DNA from: an uncultured Mycoplasmatota bacterium
GTDB taxonomy: Bacteria; Bacillota_I; Bacilli_A; RF39; UBA660
Direction: 5' to 3'
Length of the DNA stretch: 64,000 nucleotides
Assembly: GCA_947165285.1 (NCBI GenBank)
Contig: CAMUZS010000001.1
Coordinates: 62,001-126,000 of the forward strand
Translations under genes and position numbers: made by a program
Part shown: piece after piece, positions 7,908 through 17,905 of the stretch
Layout: each line of letters starts with the position of its first letter
Position numbering within the stretch: position 1 is the first letter of the stretch
The notes under the pieces: model-generated
What the model was told of the DNA's origin: nothing
The model's database searches: none
What the model saw: the letters and a program-made list of their open reading frames with translations, nothing else

Positions 7908-10900
7908 TTGTCTTACAAAACAAAAAAATTCGGAGAACATGCAGAACGTAGAACGTTCTCAAAAATTAACAACACCTTAGAATTAGCAGACTTACTTGAA
8001 ATTCAGAAAAAATCATATCAATGGTTTTTAGATGAAGGTATTAAAGAGACTTTTGACGATTTATTTCCAGTTGAAAGTTTTACTGGTAATATTTCCTTAG
8101 AATTTGGAAATTATTATTTTGATGAGCCTAGATATTCTATTAAAGAAGCTAAAGAAAGAATGGTAAATTATGCTGCTCCTTTAAAAGTAGAAGCTAGAGT
8201 ATTTATTCATGAAACTGGTGAAGTTAAAGAGCAAGAAATATTTTTAGGAGATATTCCTATGATGACTGATTCTGGAACATTTATTATAAATGGTGCAGAA
8301 AGAGTTGTTGTGTCTCAACTTGTTAGATCACCATCTATTTACTATAAAAAAGAAATAGATAAAAGTGGTCGTCATATAATTACTTCAGAAGTTATTCCAA
8401 ATAAAGGAACATGGTTAGAATATGAACTAGATGCTAGAGATATTTTATATGTAAGAATAGATCGTACTAGAAAAGTTCCTGTAACAACTTTTTTAAGAGC
8501 TATTGGATTATCATCTGATGATGATATTAAAGAAGTATTTGGAGAAAATGAATATATTATCAATACATTAGAAAAAGATAATACTAAAAATACTGATGAA
8601 GCCTTAATTGAAATTTATGAAAAATTAAGACCAGGTGAACCAGCAACATTAGATAGTGCTAAAAATCAACTTATTACTAGATTCTTTGATAGATTTAGAT
8701 ATGATTTAGCAAAAGTTGGTAGATATAAATTTAATAAAAAATTAAATGTGGTTGATAGATTATTTAATCAAACATTAGCAGAAGATATTAAAGATGCAAA
8801 AGGAAAAGTAATTGCTAAAAAAGGTGAAGTAGTTACTAAAGATATTTTAGAAACAATTAGACCAATATTTAAAGATGGTTTAAATGTTAAAGAAGTTAAA
8901 ATTAATGATGAATTAGATAATTTTAATAAAATTCAAACTGTTAAAATTGTTGATCCAAAAGATGGTAGAAAAACTATTACATTAATAGGTAATGATCAAA
9001 GTGTGGATTGTAGAAGATTAACTACTCCAGATATTTATGCATCACTTTCTTATTATTTAGGTTTACATACAGGAATTGGAACTGATGATGAAATAGATCA
9101 TTTATCTAATCGTAGAGTTAAACAAGTTGGTGAACTTGTTCAAAAACAATTTGGTGTTGGTATGTCAAGAATGGAAAGAGTTATTAGAGAAAGAATGACT
9201 ACTCAAGAACTTGAAAGTGTTACACCAAAAACATTAATTAATATTAGACCTGTAACTGCTGCATTAAAAGAATTTTTTGGTTCATCACAACTTTCAGAAT
9301 TCATGGATCAAGTTAATCCAATTTCAGAACTTACTAATAAAAGACGTTTATCATCTTTAGGTCCAGGTGGTATTTCAAGAGATAGAGCTTCATTTGAAGT
9401 TAGAGATGTTAACCCATCTCACTATGGTAGAATTTGTCCAATAGAATCTCCTGAAGGTCAAAACATAGGACTTATTACATCACTTGCAAGTTATGCTAAA
9501 GTAAATGAATATGGATTTATAACAACTCCTTATCGTAAAGTTGTTAATTGTAAAGTTACAGATGAAGTTGTTTATTTAACTGCAGATGAAGAAGCTGATT
9601 ATTATATTATTTCAGCTACTACTGCATTAGATAAAGATGAAAAATTAATTGAAGATAATGTTATTGCTCGTTTAAATGGTGATACAGTAATGTGTAAAAA
9701 AGAAGAAGTAGATTTTATGGATGTTGCTCCAGCACAAATCGTTTCTATTACTACAAGTTGTATTCCATTCTTAGAACATGATGATGCTCGTCGTGCGTTA
9801 ATGGGTGCTAACATGCAAAGACAAGCAGTTCCTCTTTTAACAACAGAATCTCCAATTGTTGGAACTGGTGTTGAATATATAGCTGCAAAATATTCTGGAT
9901 CAACTGTTATTGCAAAAGCTGACGGTGTTGTAGAATATGCAGATTCTAAAAAGATAATTGTTAAAAATGCTAAAGGTGAAGATACTTATTATTTAGCTAA
10001 TTTTGAAAGAAGTAATGCTTCAACTACAATTAATCATCATCCAATTGTAAAAAAAGGTGATAAAGTTAAACGTGGTGAAGTAATTGCCGATGGTCCATCA
10101 ACTCAAAATGGTGAATTAGCATTAGGTAAAAATATGGTAGTAGCTTTCATGACATGTAATGGATATAACTACGAAGATGCTGTTGTATTATCTGAAAAAT
10201 TAGTTAAAGATGATGCTTATACTTCACTTCATATTGAACATTATGATATTGAATGTCGTGATACAAAACTTGGACCTGAAGAAATTACTAGAGATATTCC
10301 AAATGTTGGTGAGGAAGCTAGAAAGAATTTAGATTCTGATGGAATTGTAAGAATTGGTACAGAAGTTAAAGATGGTGATATTTTAGTTGGTAAAGTAACT
10401 CCTAAAGGTGTTCAAGAATTAACTTCTGAAGAAAAATTATTACATGCAATTTTTGGAGAAAAAACTAGAGAAGTTAGAGATACATCACTTCGTGTTGAAC
10501 ATGGAGCTGGTGGTATAATTCATGATGTTAAAGTATATACAAAAGAAAATTCAGATGAACTTCCAGCTGGTGTTTCAAAAATTATTAGAGTTTATATAAT
10601 TCAAAAGAGAAAAATACAAGTTGGAGATAAAATGTCTGGTAGACATGGTAATAAAGGTGTTATTTCACTTATTTTACCTGAAGAAGATATGCCTTATACT
10701 AAAGATGGTAGACCAGTTGATATTATTTTAAATCCACAAGGTGTTCCATCACGTATGAACATCGGACAAATCCTAGAATTACATTTAGGTATGGCTGGTA
10801 AAAAATTAGGTGTAAAATATGCTACTCCAGTATTTGATGGTGCTTCTCAAAAAGAGATTTATGATCAAATGAAAGAAGCTGGAATGGATGAAGATGGTAA

Positions 10901-11531
10901 AGTAGTTTTATATGATGGTAAAACTGGTGAAGCTTTTGATAATAGAGTATCTGTTGGTGTAATGTATATGATTAAATTACATCATATGGTAGATGATAAA
11001 ATTCATGCAAGATCTACAGGACCTTACTCACTTGTTACACAACAACCTCTTGGTGGTAAAGCACAATTTGGTGGACAAAGATTTGGAGAAATGGAAGTTT
11101 GGGCACTTTATGCTTATGGTGCTGCACATGTTCTTCAAGAAATGCTTACTGTAAAATCTGATGATGTTGTTGGACGTGTTAAGATTTATGAAGCCCTTGT
11201 TAAAGGTAAAACTTTAGATACTGCTGGTATTCCAGAAAGCTTTAGAGTTTTAGTTAAAGAATTCCAAGCTTTAGGATTAGATGTTCAAGTTTTAAATAAA
11301 GATGATAAATTAGTTGATCTTAAAGAAATGGAAAATGATGATAGTGATGAAGATTCATTAAAAATTGATGAACTTACAAAAATAGAAGAAGAAAAGGAAG
11401 AAGAAATTGTTCCTGAACCTGAAGATATTGAAGAACAAGATGATAGTGAAGATGAATTTGATGATGGAAATTTAGATGATTTAGAATTTCCAGATAATTT
11501 AGATGAATTAAAGGAGGATGATCTTATATGA
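7908..11531 (+). CDS. rpoB: RNA polymerase beta subunit
   Basis: 1207 residues from the TTG start, chosen because AGGGGTGA ends 6 bases before it (a GTG lies 3 codons earlier inside that ribosome site). All major beta-subunit blocks are seen, including the rifampicin pocket near residues 458-490 ([22 protein letters not shown]) and the C-terminal clamp region ([19 protein letters not shown]). Residue 477 is Asn where E. coli has His526, and 464 is Glu where E. coli has Gln513, both at rifampicin-contact positions. The C-terminus carries an unusually long acidic tail of about 65 residues, rich in Asp and Glu. Its TGA overlaps the rpoC start (ATGA). Confidence 0.97.
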   Translation: MSYKTKKFGEHAERRTFSKINNTLELADLLEIQKKSYQWFLDEGIKETFDDLFPVESFTGNISLEFGNYYFDEPRYSIKEAKERMVNYAAPLKVEARVFIHETGEVKEQEIFLGDIPMMTDSGTFIINGAERVVVSQLVRSPSIYYKKEIDKSGRHIITSEVIPNKGTWLEYELDARDILYVRIDRTRKVPVTTFLRAIGLSSDDDIKEVFGENEYIINTLEKDNTKNTDEALIEIYEKLRPGEPATLDSAKNQLITRFFDRFRYDLAKVGRYKFNKKLNVVDRLFNQTLAEDIKDAKGKVIAKKGEVVTKDILETIRPIFKDGLNVKEVKINDELDNFNKIQTVKIVDPKDGRKTITLIGNDQSVDCRRLTTPDIYASLSYYLGLHTGIGTDDEIDHLSNRRVKQVGELVQKQFGVGMSRMERVIRERMTTQELESVTPKTLINIRPVTAALKEFFGSSQLSEFMDQVNPISELTNKRRLSSLGPGGISRDRASFEVRDVNPSHYGRICPIESPEGQNIGLITSLASYAKVNEYGFITTPYRKVVNCKVTDEVVYLTADEEADYYIISATTALDKDEKLIEDNVIARLNGDTVMCKKEEVDFMDVAPAQIVSITTSCIPFLEHDDARRALMGANMQRQAVPLLTTESPIVGTGVEYIAAKYSGSTVIAKADGVVEYADSKKIIVKNAKGEDTYYLANFERSNASTTINHHPIVKKGDKVKRGEVIADGPSTQNGELALGKNMVVAFMTCNGYNYEDAVVLSEKLVKDDAYTSLHIEHYDIECRDTKLGPEEITRDIPNVGEEARKNLDSDGIVRIGTEVKDGDILVGKVTPKGVQELTSEEKLLHAIFGEKTREVRDTSLRVEHGAGGIIHDVKVYTKENSDELPAGVSKIIRVYIIQKRKIQVGDKMSGRHGNKGVISLILPEEDMPYTKDGRPVDIILNPQGVPSRMNIGQILELHLGMAGKKLGVKYATPVFDGASQKEIYDQMKEAGMDEDGKVVLYDGKTGEAFDNRVSVGVMYMIKLHHMVDDKIHARSTGPYSLVTQQPLGGKAQFGGQRFGEMEVWALYAYGAAHVLQEMLTVKSDDVVGRVKIYEALVKGKTLDTAGIPESFRVLVKEFQALGLDVQVLNKDDKLVDLKEMENDDSDEDSLKIDELTKIEEEKEEEIVPEPEDIEEQDDSEDEFDDGNLDDLEFPDNLDELKEDDLI

Positions 11532-14500
11532 TGGAAGTAAATAATTTTAAAGGTATAAGAATATCTATTGCATCTCCTGAAAAAATTCGTGAATGGTCTT
11601 ATGGTGAAGTTAAAAAACCAGAAACTATTAATTATCGTACTCAAAAACCAGAAAGAGATGGATTATTCTGTGAAAAGATTTTTGGTCCAAGTAAAGATTA
11701 TGAATGCTCTTGTGGTAAATATAAAAGATTAAGATATAAAAATGTTGTATGTGATCGATGTGGTGTAGAAGTTACATCATCTAAAGTAAGAAGAGAGAGA
11801 ATGGGACACATAGAACTTGCTGCTCCATGCTCTCACATCTGGTTCTTTAAAGGTATTCCTTCTAAAATGGGATTAGTTTTAGATATGTCACCACGTGATT
11901 TAGAAGAAGTTATTTATTATGTATCATATATTGTTATTGATCCTGGTAAAGCTCCTTTAGAGAAAAAACAAACTTTATCTGATAAAGAATATAGAGCATA
12001 TTATGAAAAATATGGTGATTTATTTAAAGTAGGTATGGGTGCTGAAGCTATTCAAACTTTACTTAAAGAAGTAGATTTAGATAAAGAAATTGATAGTATT
12101 TCTAAAGAACTTGAAAATGCAACTGGACAAAAAAGAATTCGTCTTGTAAAAAGATTAGATTGTTTAGTAGCATTTAAAGAATCTGGAAATCGTCCTGAAT
12201 GGATGGTTCTTGATGCTCTTCCAGTAATTCCACCTGATTTAAGACCTATGATTCAACTTGATGGTGGTAGATTTGCTACATCTGATTTAAATGATTTATA
12301 TAGAAGAATTATTAATAGAAATAATCGTTTAAGAAAATTAATTGAATTAGGTGCTCCTACAATTATCATTCAAAATGAAAAACGTATGCTTCAAGAAGCA
12401 GTTGATTCATTATTTGATAATGGTAGACGTGGAAGATCAGTTACTGCAGCTGGAAATAGACCACTTAAGTCTTTATCTTCAATGTTAAAAGGTAAACAAG
12501 GTAGATTTAGACAAAACTTATTAGGTAAGAGAGTTGATTACTCTGGACGTAGTGTTATTACTGTTGGTCCAGCTCTAAAAATGTATCAATGTGGACTTCC
12601 AAAAGATATGGCTTTAGAACTATTTAAACCACATGTAATTAACGGATTAGTTGAAAGAGGTTTAGCTCATAATATTAAAGGTGCTAAAAAATTAATAGAT
12701 AATAAAGATGAATGTGTATGGGATATTGTTGAAGATGTTATTACTGAACATCCAGTATTATTAAACCGTGCGCCAACTTTACATAGACTTGGTATTCAAG
12801 CATTCGAACCAGTACTTATTGGTGGAAAAGCAATTAGACTACATCCACTTGTTTGTACAGGATTTAATGCTGACTTCGACGGTGATCAAATGGCAATTCA
12901 TGTTCCTTTATCTGAAGATGCTAAAGCTGAAGCAAGAATATTAATGTTATCTGCAAATAACATCTTAACTCCAAAAGATGGATCACCAATTGTTTCACCT
13001 GGTCAAGATATGATATTAGGAAACTTCTATATATCTATTGAAGAAGCAGGACTTGAAAACGAAGGTAAAGTATATAAAAATCCAAATGAAGCATTAATGG
13101 ATTATGAAAGAGGAAATTTATCTCTTCATACAAGAATTGCTGTTCCAGTTAATTCATTTAAACATAAAGTATTTACTGAAGAACAAAAAAATACTTATTT
13201 AGTAACTACTGTAGGTAAAATTAAATTTAATGAAGTCTTACCTGATACTTATCCTTACCTTAATGAACCTAGTTCAGATAACTTAGAAGGTATTACTCCA
13301 ATGAAATACTTCTTACCAATGGGTACAGATATTAAAAAGGCAATTTCAGAAATGCCTGTTACTGAACCATTTAAGAAGAAAACATTAAATAATTTAATTT
13401 CACAAGTATTTAAAAGATATAAAACTACTGAAACATCTATAATGTTAGATAAATTAAAAGATTTAGGATTTAAATATTCAACTGTTTCTGGTATTTCAAT
13501 ATCAATGAGTGATGTTATTACATCTGATATTAAAGAAGATGTTATTAATGAAACTCAAGAAAAAGTTGATAAAGTAACTAAGCAATATGCTAGAGGTTTA
13601 ATAACTGATGAAGAAAGACATAATACTGTAATTGGTCTTTGGAATAAAGCTACTGATACAATATCTGCTAATTTAAATGATGTTGCATCTAAAGATACTA
13701 AAAATCCAATATTGATGATGATGAATTCAGGAGCTCGTGGTAATATTTCACAATTTACTCAGTTATCTGGTATGCGTGGTTTAATGGCTAAACCAAATGG
13801 TGAACCTATTGAAATTCCAATTAAATCTAACTTAATTGAAGGAGCTGACGTTACAGAGTTCTTCTTAGGAGCTCACGGAGGTAGAAAAGGTACTGCCGAT
13901 ACTGCCCTTAAGACAGCAGACTCTGGATATTTAACTAGACGTTTAGTTGAAGTTGTTCAAGATGTTATTGTTAGAGAAGATGATTGTGGAACAATGGCTG
14001 GTGTTGAAATTGGAGATTTACTTGATGATAATGGTGAAGTAATAGAACCATTAATTGATAGAATAGTTGGTAGATTTACTGCTACTAAAGTAATTGATCC
14101 AGAAACTAAGAAAACAATTTTAGAAAGAAATGAATATATAACAGATTCAATTGCTAAAAAAATTGTTAATGCTGGTATTAAAAAGGTTAAAATAAGATCA
14201 GCGCTTGCATGTAACTCAGCAAATGGTGTATGTCAACATTGTTATGGTAGAAACTTAGCTACTGGTAATGTTGTAGAAGTTGGTGAAGCTGTTGGTATTA
14301 TGGCTGCTCAATCAATTGGTGAACCTGGTACTCAGTTAACACTTAGAACATTCCACAATGGTGGTGTTGCTTCTGGTGAAGATATTACTCAAGGTCTTCC
14401 TCGTGTAGAAGAATTATTTGAAGCTAGAAATCCAAAAGGTAAATCAACTATTTCGGAAATTTCTGGTAAAGTAATTAAAATTGAAGAAAATAATGCTAAA

Positions 14501-15175
14501 TATAAAATTACTGTTCAAAATGATGTTGAAACAAGAGATCACAATACTAATTACAATGCAAAATTATGTGTTGAAAAAGGTGATATTGTTAAAGCAGGAG
14601 ATAAGTTAACATATGGTTCAATATCTCCAAAAGAATTACTTGCTGTAACAGATCCTATAACTGCTCAACAATATATTGTTAAAGAAATTCAAACTGTATA
14701 TAAATCACAAGGTGTTGATGTTTCTGATAAACATATTGAAGTTATTGTTAAGAGAATGGTATCTAAAGTTAAGGTAATTGATGGTGGAGATACTACACTT
14801 GTTCCTGGACTTTCAGTGTCATTAAAAGAATTTGCTGATACTAATAAACCAGTATTACTTAAAGGAGGAGTTCCAGCAACTGGACTTCCAATAATGCTTG
14901 GTATTACTAAAGCATCACTTGAAACTGATTCATTCTTATCTGCTGCATCTTTCCAAGAAACAACTAGAGTATTAACTGAAAGTGCTATTAAAGGAAAAGT
15001 TGATATGTTAAGAGGATTAAAAGAAAATGTTATTATTGGAAAATTAATTCCTGCTGGTACTGGTGCTAGAGAATATGCAGATGTAGGTATTGAATTAGAA
15101 AAAGAATTCTTATCTGATGATGCTTCTGAAATATTAGAAGAACAATTAATGGGTGATGAAGAAGAAACTGAATAG
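11528..15175 (+). CDS. rpoC: RNA polymerase beta' subunit
   Basis: 1215 residues. The catalytic NADFDGDQ that binds Mg2+ is near residue 447. The N-terminal zinc site ([20 protein letters not shown]) and the second one ([11 protein letters not shown]) are complete. The bridge helix/trigger loop region ([27 protein letters not shown]) is intact. Translation starts at the ATG that overlaps the rpoB stop, 10 bases after a perfect AGGAGG. The last codons fold into the terminator: the stop TAG lies in its loop. Beta and beta' are the two large catalytic subunits of the core enzyme. Confidence 0.97.
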   Translation: MMEVNNFKGIRISIASPEKIREWSYGEVKKPETINYRTQKPERDGLFCEKIFGPSKDYECSCGKYKRLRYKNVVCDRCGVEVTSSKVRRERMGHIELAAPCSHIWFFKGIPSKMGLVLDMSPRDLEEVIYYVSYIVIDPGKAPLEKKQTLSDKEYRAYYEKYGDLFKVGMGAEAIQTLLKEVDLDKEIDSISKELENATGQKRIRLVKRLDCLVAFKESGNRPEWMVLDALPVIPPDLRPMIQLDGGRFATSDLNDLYRRIINRNNRLRKLIELGAPTIIIQNEKRMLQEAVDSLFDNGRRGRSVTAAGNRPLKSLSSMLKGKQGRFRQNLLGKRVDYSGRSVITVGPALKMYQCGLPKDMALELFKPHVINGLVERGLAHNIKGAKKLIDNKDECVWDIVEDVITEHPVLLNRAPTLHRLGIQAFEPVLIGGKAIRLHPLVCTGFNADFDGDQMAIHVPLSEDAKAEARILMLSANNILTPKDGSPIVSPGQDMILGNFYISIEEAGLENEGKVYKNPNEALMDYERGNLSLHTRIAVPVNSFKHKVFTEEQKNTYLVTTVGKIKFNEVLPDTYPYLNEPSSDNLEGITPMKYFLPMGTDIKKAISEMPVTEPFKKKTLNNLISQVFKRYKTTETSIMLDKLKDLGFKYSTVSGISISMSDVITSDIKEDVINETQEKVDKVTKQYARGLITDEERHNTVIGLWNKATDTISANLNDVASKDTKNPILMMMNSGARGNISQFTQLSGMRGLMAKPNGEPIEIPIKSNLIEGADVTEFFLGAHGGRKGTADTALKTADSGYLTRRLVEVVQDVIVREDDCGTMAGVEIGDLLDDNGEVIEPLIDRIVGRFTATKVIDPETKKTILERNEYITDSIAKKIVNAGIKKVKIRSALACNSANGVCQHCYGRNLATGNVVEVGEAVGIMAAQSIGEPGTQLTLRTFHNGGVASGEDITQGLPRVEELFEARNPKGKSTISEISGKVIKIEENNAKYKITVQNDVETRDHNTNYNAKLCVEKGDIVKAGDKLTYGSISPKELLAVTDPITAQQYIVKEIQTVYKSQGVDVSDKHIEVIVKRMVSKVKVIDGGDTTLVPGLSVSLKEFADTNKPVLLKGGVPATGLPIMLGITKASLETDSFLSAASFQETTRVLTESAIKGKVDMLRGLKENVIIGKLIPAGTGAREYADVGIELEKEFLSDDASEILEEQLMGDEEETE

Positions 15176-15187
15176 TTTCTTCTTTTT
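15161..15187 (+). terminator. rpoC terminator with stop codon in the loop
   Basis: GAAGAAAC / GTTTCTTC followed by T5. The 5' arm is the last coding sequence of rpoC and TAG (15173-15175) closes the loop. Confidence 0.85.
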
Positions 15188-15233
15188 ACTTTACATTTTA
15201 AAAATTAAAATAGTTTTAAAAATATTAATAATA

Positions 15234-15242
15234 TGATACAAT
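15234..15242 (+). promoter_or_regulatory. Extended -10 promoter (TGaTACAAT)
   Basis: TGATACAAT 32 bases before the surface-protein ATG; AGGAAG lies between them. Confidence 0.55.
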
Positions 15243-15274
15243 AAAGTTAATAATAGATAATAGGAAGTGTATAT

Positions 15275-16480
15275 ATGAAAAATAAAATGAATTATGCCTA
15301 TGTATTATTAATAGTTATTGGATTAGTAGTTTTTAATATTTTAACTACAAATAATAAAACAACTAATACTGTTAATTTAAAAAAATATTCTTTCTACATT
15401 GATGATGTTGAAAGTGAAAGTGTTCCTACTAAAGGAAGTGGTTACATATTTAATAAATATGAATGTACAAATAATGCTGTAGTTTCATGGGACAATAATA
15501 CATGGAGTGCAAATGTATCAAATATTGTTTTAAAAGATGTTTCATGTAAATTATATTTTATAAAAGAATCAGAAGTAATTGATGCTGATAAAATATATAC
15601 TATTACATTAAATTATCAAAATGACAATCAAGATAAAGTAAATATTTATGAAAAATATAAAAATGGTTGGTATTCTGATGAAGAATCTACACATGAAATT
15701 AGTCAAGTAATTAAACCGACTAAAGATAATTATACTTTTAATGGATTTTATACAGGTGTAAATGGTGCTGGTACAAAAGTTATTGATAATAATGGTAATA
15801 TATTAGTAAATAATGATTATTTTTCAGAAAACACTCAATTATATGCTAATTATGATGTAAATGTTTATAAAGTAGCATTAAATGGTGGTTCAGTTGATGA
15901 TGATGTAAATATATATTTAAAATATGGCATTGACTGGTATAGTGATCAAAACGCTACTAATAAAATTAATGAGGTTGCTCCATTAAGTGATAAAGATAAT
16001 TTTAGATTTGGTGGATATTATACTAGAAATTATGGTCAAGGAACTCAAATAATAGCCACTAGTGGTAGAATTAATGAAGTAGATTCAAATAATAATCCAA
16101 TTAATAAGGCTATTAATAGTAATACTACATTATTAGCTAATTGGTACCCAAATATTTATGAAATAGAATTTGATAATATGGATGCTCACTATGAAAAAAG
16201 AATTTGGGATAGTAAGAAAAGACCTAAAGCAATGTATCTTGTTTATGGTGTAGGATATTTTCATTCACACGGATCATATACATCAGATAATCCTGCAAGA
16301 AATACAGTTAATCAACCAATTCCAGTTCCTCATATGAAGGATAATGAATATACATTTAAAGGATATTATAGTGATACATATTGTCATGGAACTAAAATAG
16401 TAGACCAAAATGGTAATATAGATCCAAATTTGAGTAGATTCTTTGATGAGGATTCAATAATATATGCTTGTTGGGAGTGA
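15275..16480 (+). CDS. Surface protein with InlB B-repeats, N-terminal part
   Basis: 401 residues: an N-terminal signal anchor (MKNKMNYAYVLLIVIGLVVF), a small two-cysteine domain at about 33-90 (ending in CKLYF), and three Listeria-Bacteroides/InlB B-type repeats of 80-100 residues, each with a GFYTG/GGYYT-type turn, a K/Q-I/V-I-D segment and a closing L-x-A-N-Y/W or YACW. Such repeats are found on exported Gram-positive surface proteins. No C-terminal anchor is present: the frame stops right after the third repeat, and the anchor appears in the next, overlapping frame. The pair therefore looks like one protein split by a frameshift, or two coupled proteins. Confidence 0.75.
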   Translation: MKNKMNYAYVLLIVIGLVVFNILTTNNKTTNTVNLKKYSFYIDDVESESVPTKGSGYIFNKYECTNNAVVSWDNNTWSANVSNIVLKDVSCKLYFIKESEVIDADKIYTITLNYQNDNQDKVNIYEKYKNGWYSDEESTHEISQVIKPTKDNYTFNGFYTGVNGAGTKVIDNNGNILVNNDYFSENTQLYANYDVNVYKVALNGGSVDDDVNIYLKYGIDWYSDQNATNKINEVAPLSDKDNFRFGGYYTRNYGQGTQIIATSGRINEVDSNNNPINKAINSNTTLLANWYPNIYEIEFDNMDAHYEKRIWDSKKRPKAMYLVYGVGYFHSHGSYTSDNPARNTVNQPIPVPHMKDNEYTFKGYYSDTYCHGTKIVDQNGNIDPNLSRFFDEDSIIYACWE

Positions 16481-16488
16481 GTTTAATT

Positions 16489-16890
16489 ATGGATTTTAAA
16501 ATAAGTAATATATATGTAAATGATAAAGAAATACCTGCAATTCCTTCAAAAAGAGATGATGTAGATGTTGAAGTAACATGTAGTAATGATGTAGTTGGTA
16601 CTTGGAATATGGATTCTTGGTCACTTGATTTAACTAATTATAAAAAAACAACTGAATGTAATATTATTTTTAAAACTACTTCTTCAGATATAGAAGATGA
16701 TGTTATAAATGATTCACAAAGAAATAGCGAAAAAGCTCATGCAAGTGAATCAAGTAGCAATGAAGATAGTTCAATAATTAATCCAAAAACGGGTACATTT
16801 ATTAATATAATTTTTATCGTTGGTGTTGTTTTAATAACTTTATTTATTATTAGAAGAGCATACATGAAAAGTAAATTTTATAAGATTTAA
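16489..16890 (+). CDS. NPKTG-anchored surface protein fragment or subunit
   Basis: About 133 residues. The first 60 residues repeat the small two-cysteine domain of the preceding protein (conserved pattern: P-S/T-K, a Cys, W, W, a second Cys, then IIF/LYF). A Ser/Asn/Glu-rich linker follows, then NPKTG, about 20 hydrophobic residues and a positive tail (RRAYMKSKFYK): a cell-wall sorting signal of the sortase-B-like NPxTx type. There is no signal peptide at the N-terminus, so alone it could not be exported normally. The same frame is open upstream across the stop of the preceding gene. GGGAGTGAG precedes the ATG by 7 bases, so separate translation is also possible. Confidence 0.65.
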   Translation: MDFKISNIYVNDKEIPAIPSKRDDVDVEVTCSNDVVGTWNMDSWSLDLTNYKKTTECNIIFKTTSSDIEDDVINDSQRNSEKAHASESSSNEDSSIINPKTGTFINIIFIVGVVLITLFIIRRAYMKSKFYKI

Positions 16891-16919
16891 CAATTATCTT
16901 TTAGATAGTTGTTTCTTTT
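16891..16919 (+). terminator. Intrinsic terminator
   Basis: CAATTATCT / AGATAGTTG with a 3-base loop and a T-rich tail, starting right after the stop codon of the NPKTG protein. Confidence 0.8.
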
Positions 16920-16928
16920 ATTTTAATA

Positions 16929-16937
16929 TGATATAAT
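16929..16937 (+). promoter_or_regulatory. Promoter of the T-box operon (TGaTATAAT)
   Basis: Extended -10 element; predicted start near 16944, directly before the T-box leader. Confidence 0.65.
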
Positions 16938-16944
16938 TTATATG

Positions 16945-17155
16945 TATTTTGGTGATCAAGAGGAGTAATATACTAATTATTTATAGAGAGTTAGTTATTT
17001 GGTGTAAGACTAATAATAATTATATATGAAGGTTGCTTGTGAAAAATAATCGGTTATACTTACGTTACAAGTAAAAGTGTATGATTTTATCATAAATTAA
17101 GGTGGTACCACGGGTATATACTCGTCCTTTAGTTTATGATTTTTTATTTTTAGGA
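16945..17155 (+). promoter_or_regulatory. T-box riboswitch, Val specifier
   Basis: The leader holds the T-box element AAGGTGGTACCACG (17100-17113). Stem I has the AGTA of the loop E on its 5' side and GAA on its 3' side, followed by G and GTT (17032-17034) and a G: the specifier reads the Val codon GTT, in keeping with valS downstream. CATAAATTAAGG (17090-17103) can pair with CCTTTAGTTTATG just before ATTTTTTATTTTT, forming the terminator; uncharged tRNA-Val would favour the antiterminator made with the T-box bulge. The ribosome site of the HD gene follows the T tract immediately. Confidence 0.85.
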
Positions 17156-17164
17156 GAATTTATT

Positions 17165-17905
17165 ATGAAGAATGAAATTGCTATATTTAAAAAATACATG
17201 GATAAATATGAAATATTTAAAGTTATAAAATCAAAAAAGATACATTCATATCGAGTCGCTAAATATGCTGTAGAAATTGCAAAATCATTAAATTTAAATT
17301 GTAATGATATTATTACTGTGATTAATGCTTCATTATTACATGATATAGGAAGAGTACCTCAATATTATTTTTATGAAACATTTAATGATTTAAAATCTAA
17401 AGATCATGGTGATTTGGGATATGAATTATTGCTTGATAATAATTACAATAATAATACTATATTAAACGTTGTTAAAAATCATAATAAATACCATATTAGT
17501 GATGATTTATCTGAAAAAGAAAAATTATTTTGTAATATTATTAGAGATGCTGATAAATTAGATATTATGTTTACTCAGGGATTAAATATAATAGGTGATA
17601 ATTATTTCTTACCTGATGAAGTGTATTATTCTTTTAAAAAAAATAAAATGGTAGAAAATCAGTATGAATGTACTGATATAATATCAATAATTAGAATGTT
17701 AGGTTTTATTTTTGATTTTAATTTTTGTAAGAGTTTAGAAATTATAAATAATGAAGATTTAGTAAGTAAGAAAATTAATATAATATATGATAAATTTAAT
17801 GATCCAAGATTAAAAGATATAGAAAATATTTTAAAAGATTATATTTCTAATAATATTTATTATAAAGAGGGAGAAGATTATGGAAGAATTAGAAAAAAAA
17901 TATAA
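17165..17905 (+). CDS. HD-domain phosphohydrolase
   Basis: 246 residues. HD superfamily residues are visible in order: HSYRVAKYAVEIA (first His), LLHDIGR (the HD pair), DHGDLGYELL and NHNKYH (distal His residues), and RDADKLDIM (last Asp). This family hydrolyses nucleotides or phosphodiesters at a metal centre; the substrate is not evident. AGGAGA stands 7 bases before the ATG. The reading frame overlaps valS by 26 bases, and both lie behind the Val-specific T-box, so this hydrolase is made when charged tRNA-Val is short. That placement suggests a link to nucleotide signalling or tRNA charging, but this is inference. Confidence 0.75.
   Translation: MKNEIAIFKKYMDKYEIFKVIKSKKIHSYRVAKYAVEIAKSLNLNCNDIITVINASLLHDIGRVPQYYFYETFNDLKSKDHGDLGYELLLDNNYNNNTILNVVKNHNKYHISDDLSEKEKLFCNIIRDADKLDIMFTQGLNIIGDNYFLPDEVYYSFKKNKMVENQYECTDIISIIRMLGFIFDFNFCKSLEIINNEDLVSKKINIIYDKFNDPRLKDIENILKDYISNNIYYKEGEDYGRIRKKI

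Noticed and set aside
9602-9814. 70-codon antisense frame in rpoB, and others in valS, herA, tkt-like regions
   Set aside because: Shadows of strongly conserved genes without own signals.
11285-11644. 119-codon minus-strand frame across the rpoB-rpoC junction, rich in Ser
   Set aside because: It is the antisense of the acidic RpoB tail (GAT/GAA repeats read as Ser/Phe); no ribosome site or promoter, and rpoB/rpoC coding is certain.
16440-16490. Classical -1 slippery heptamer for programmed frameshifting in the surface protein
   Set aside because: No X-XXY-YYZ heptamer is visible near the stop, so a programmed shift is not shown; only the split itself is reported.
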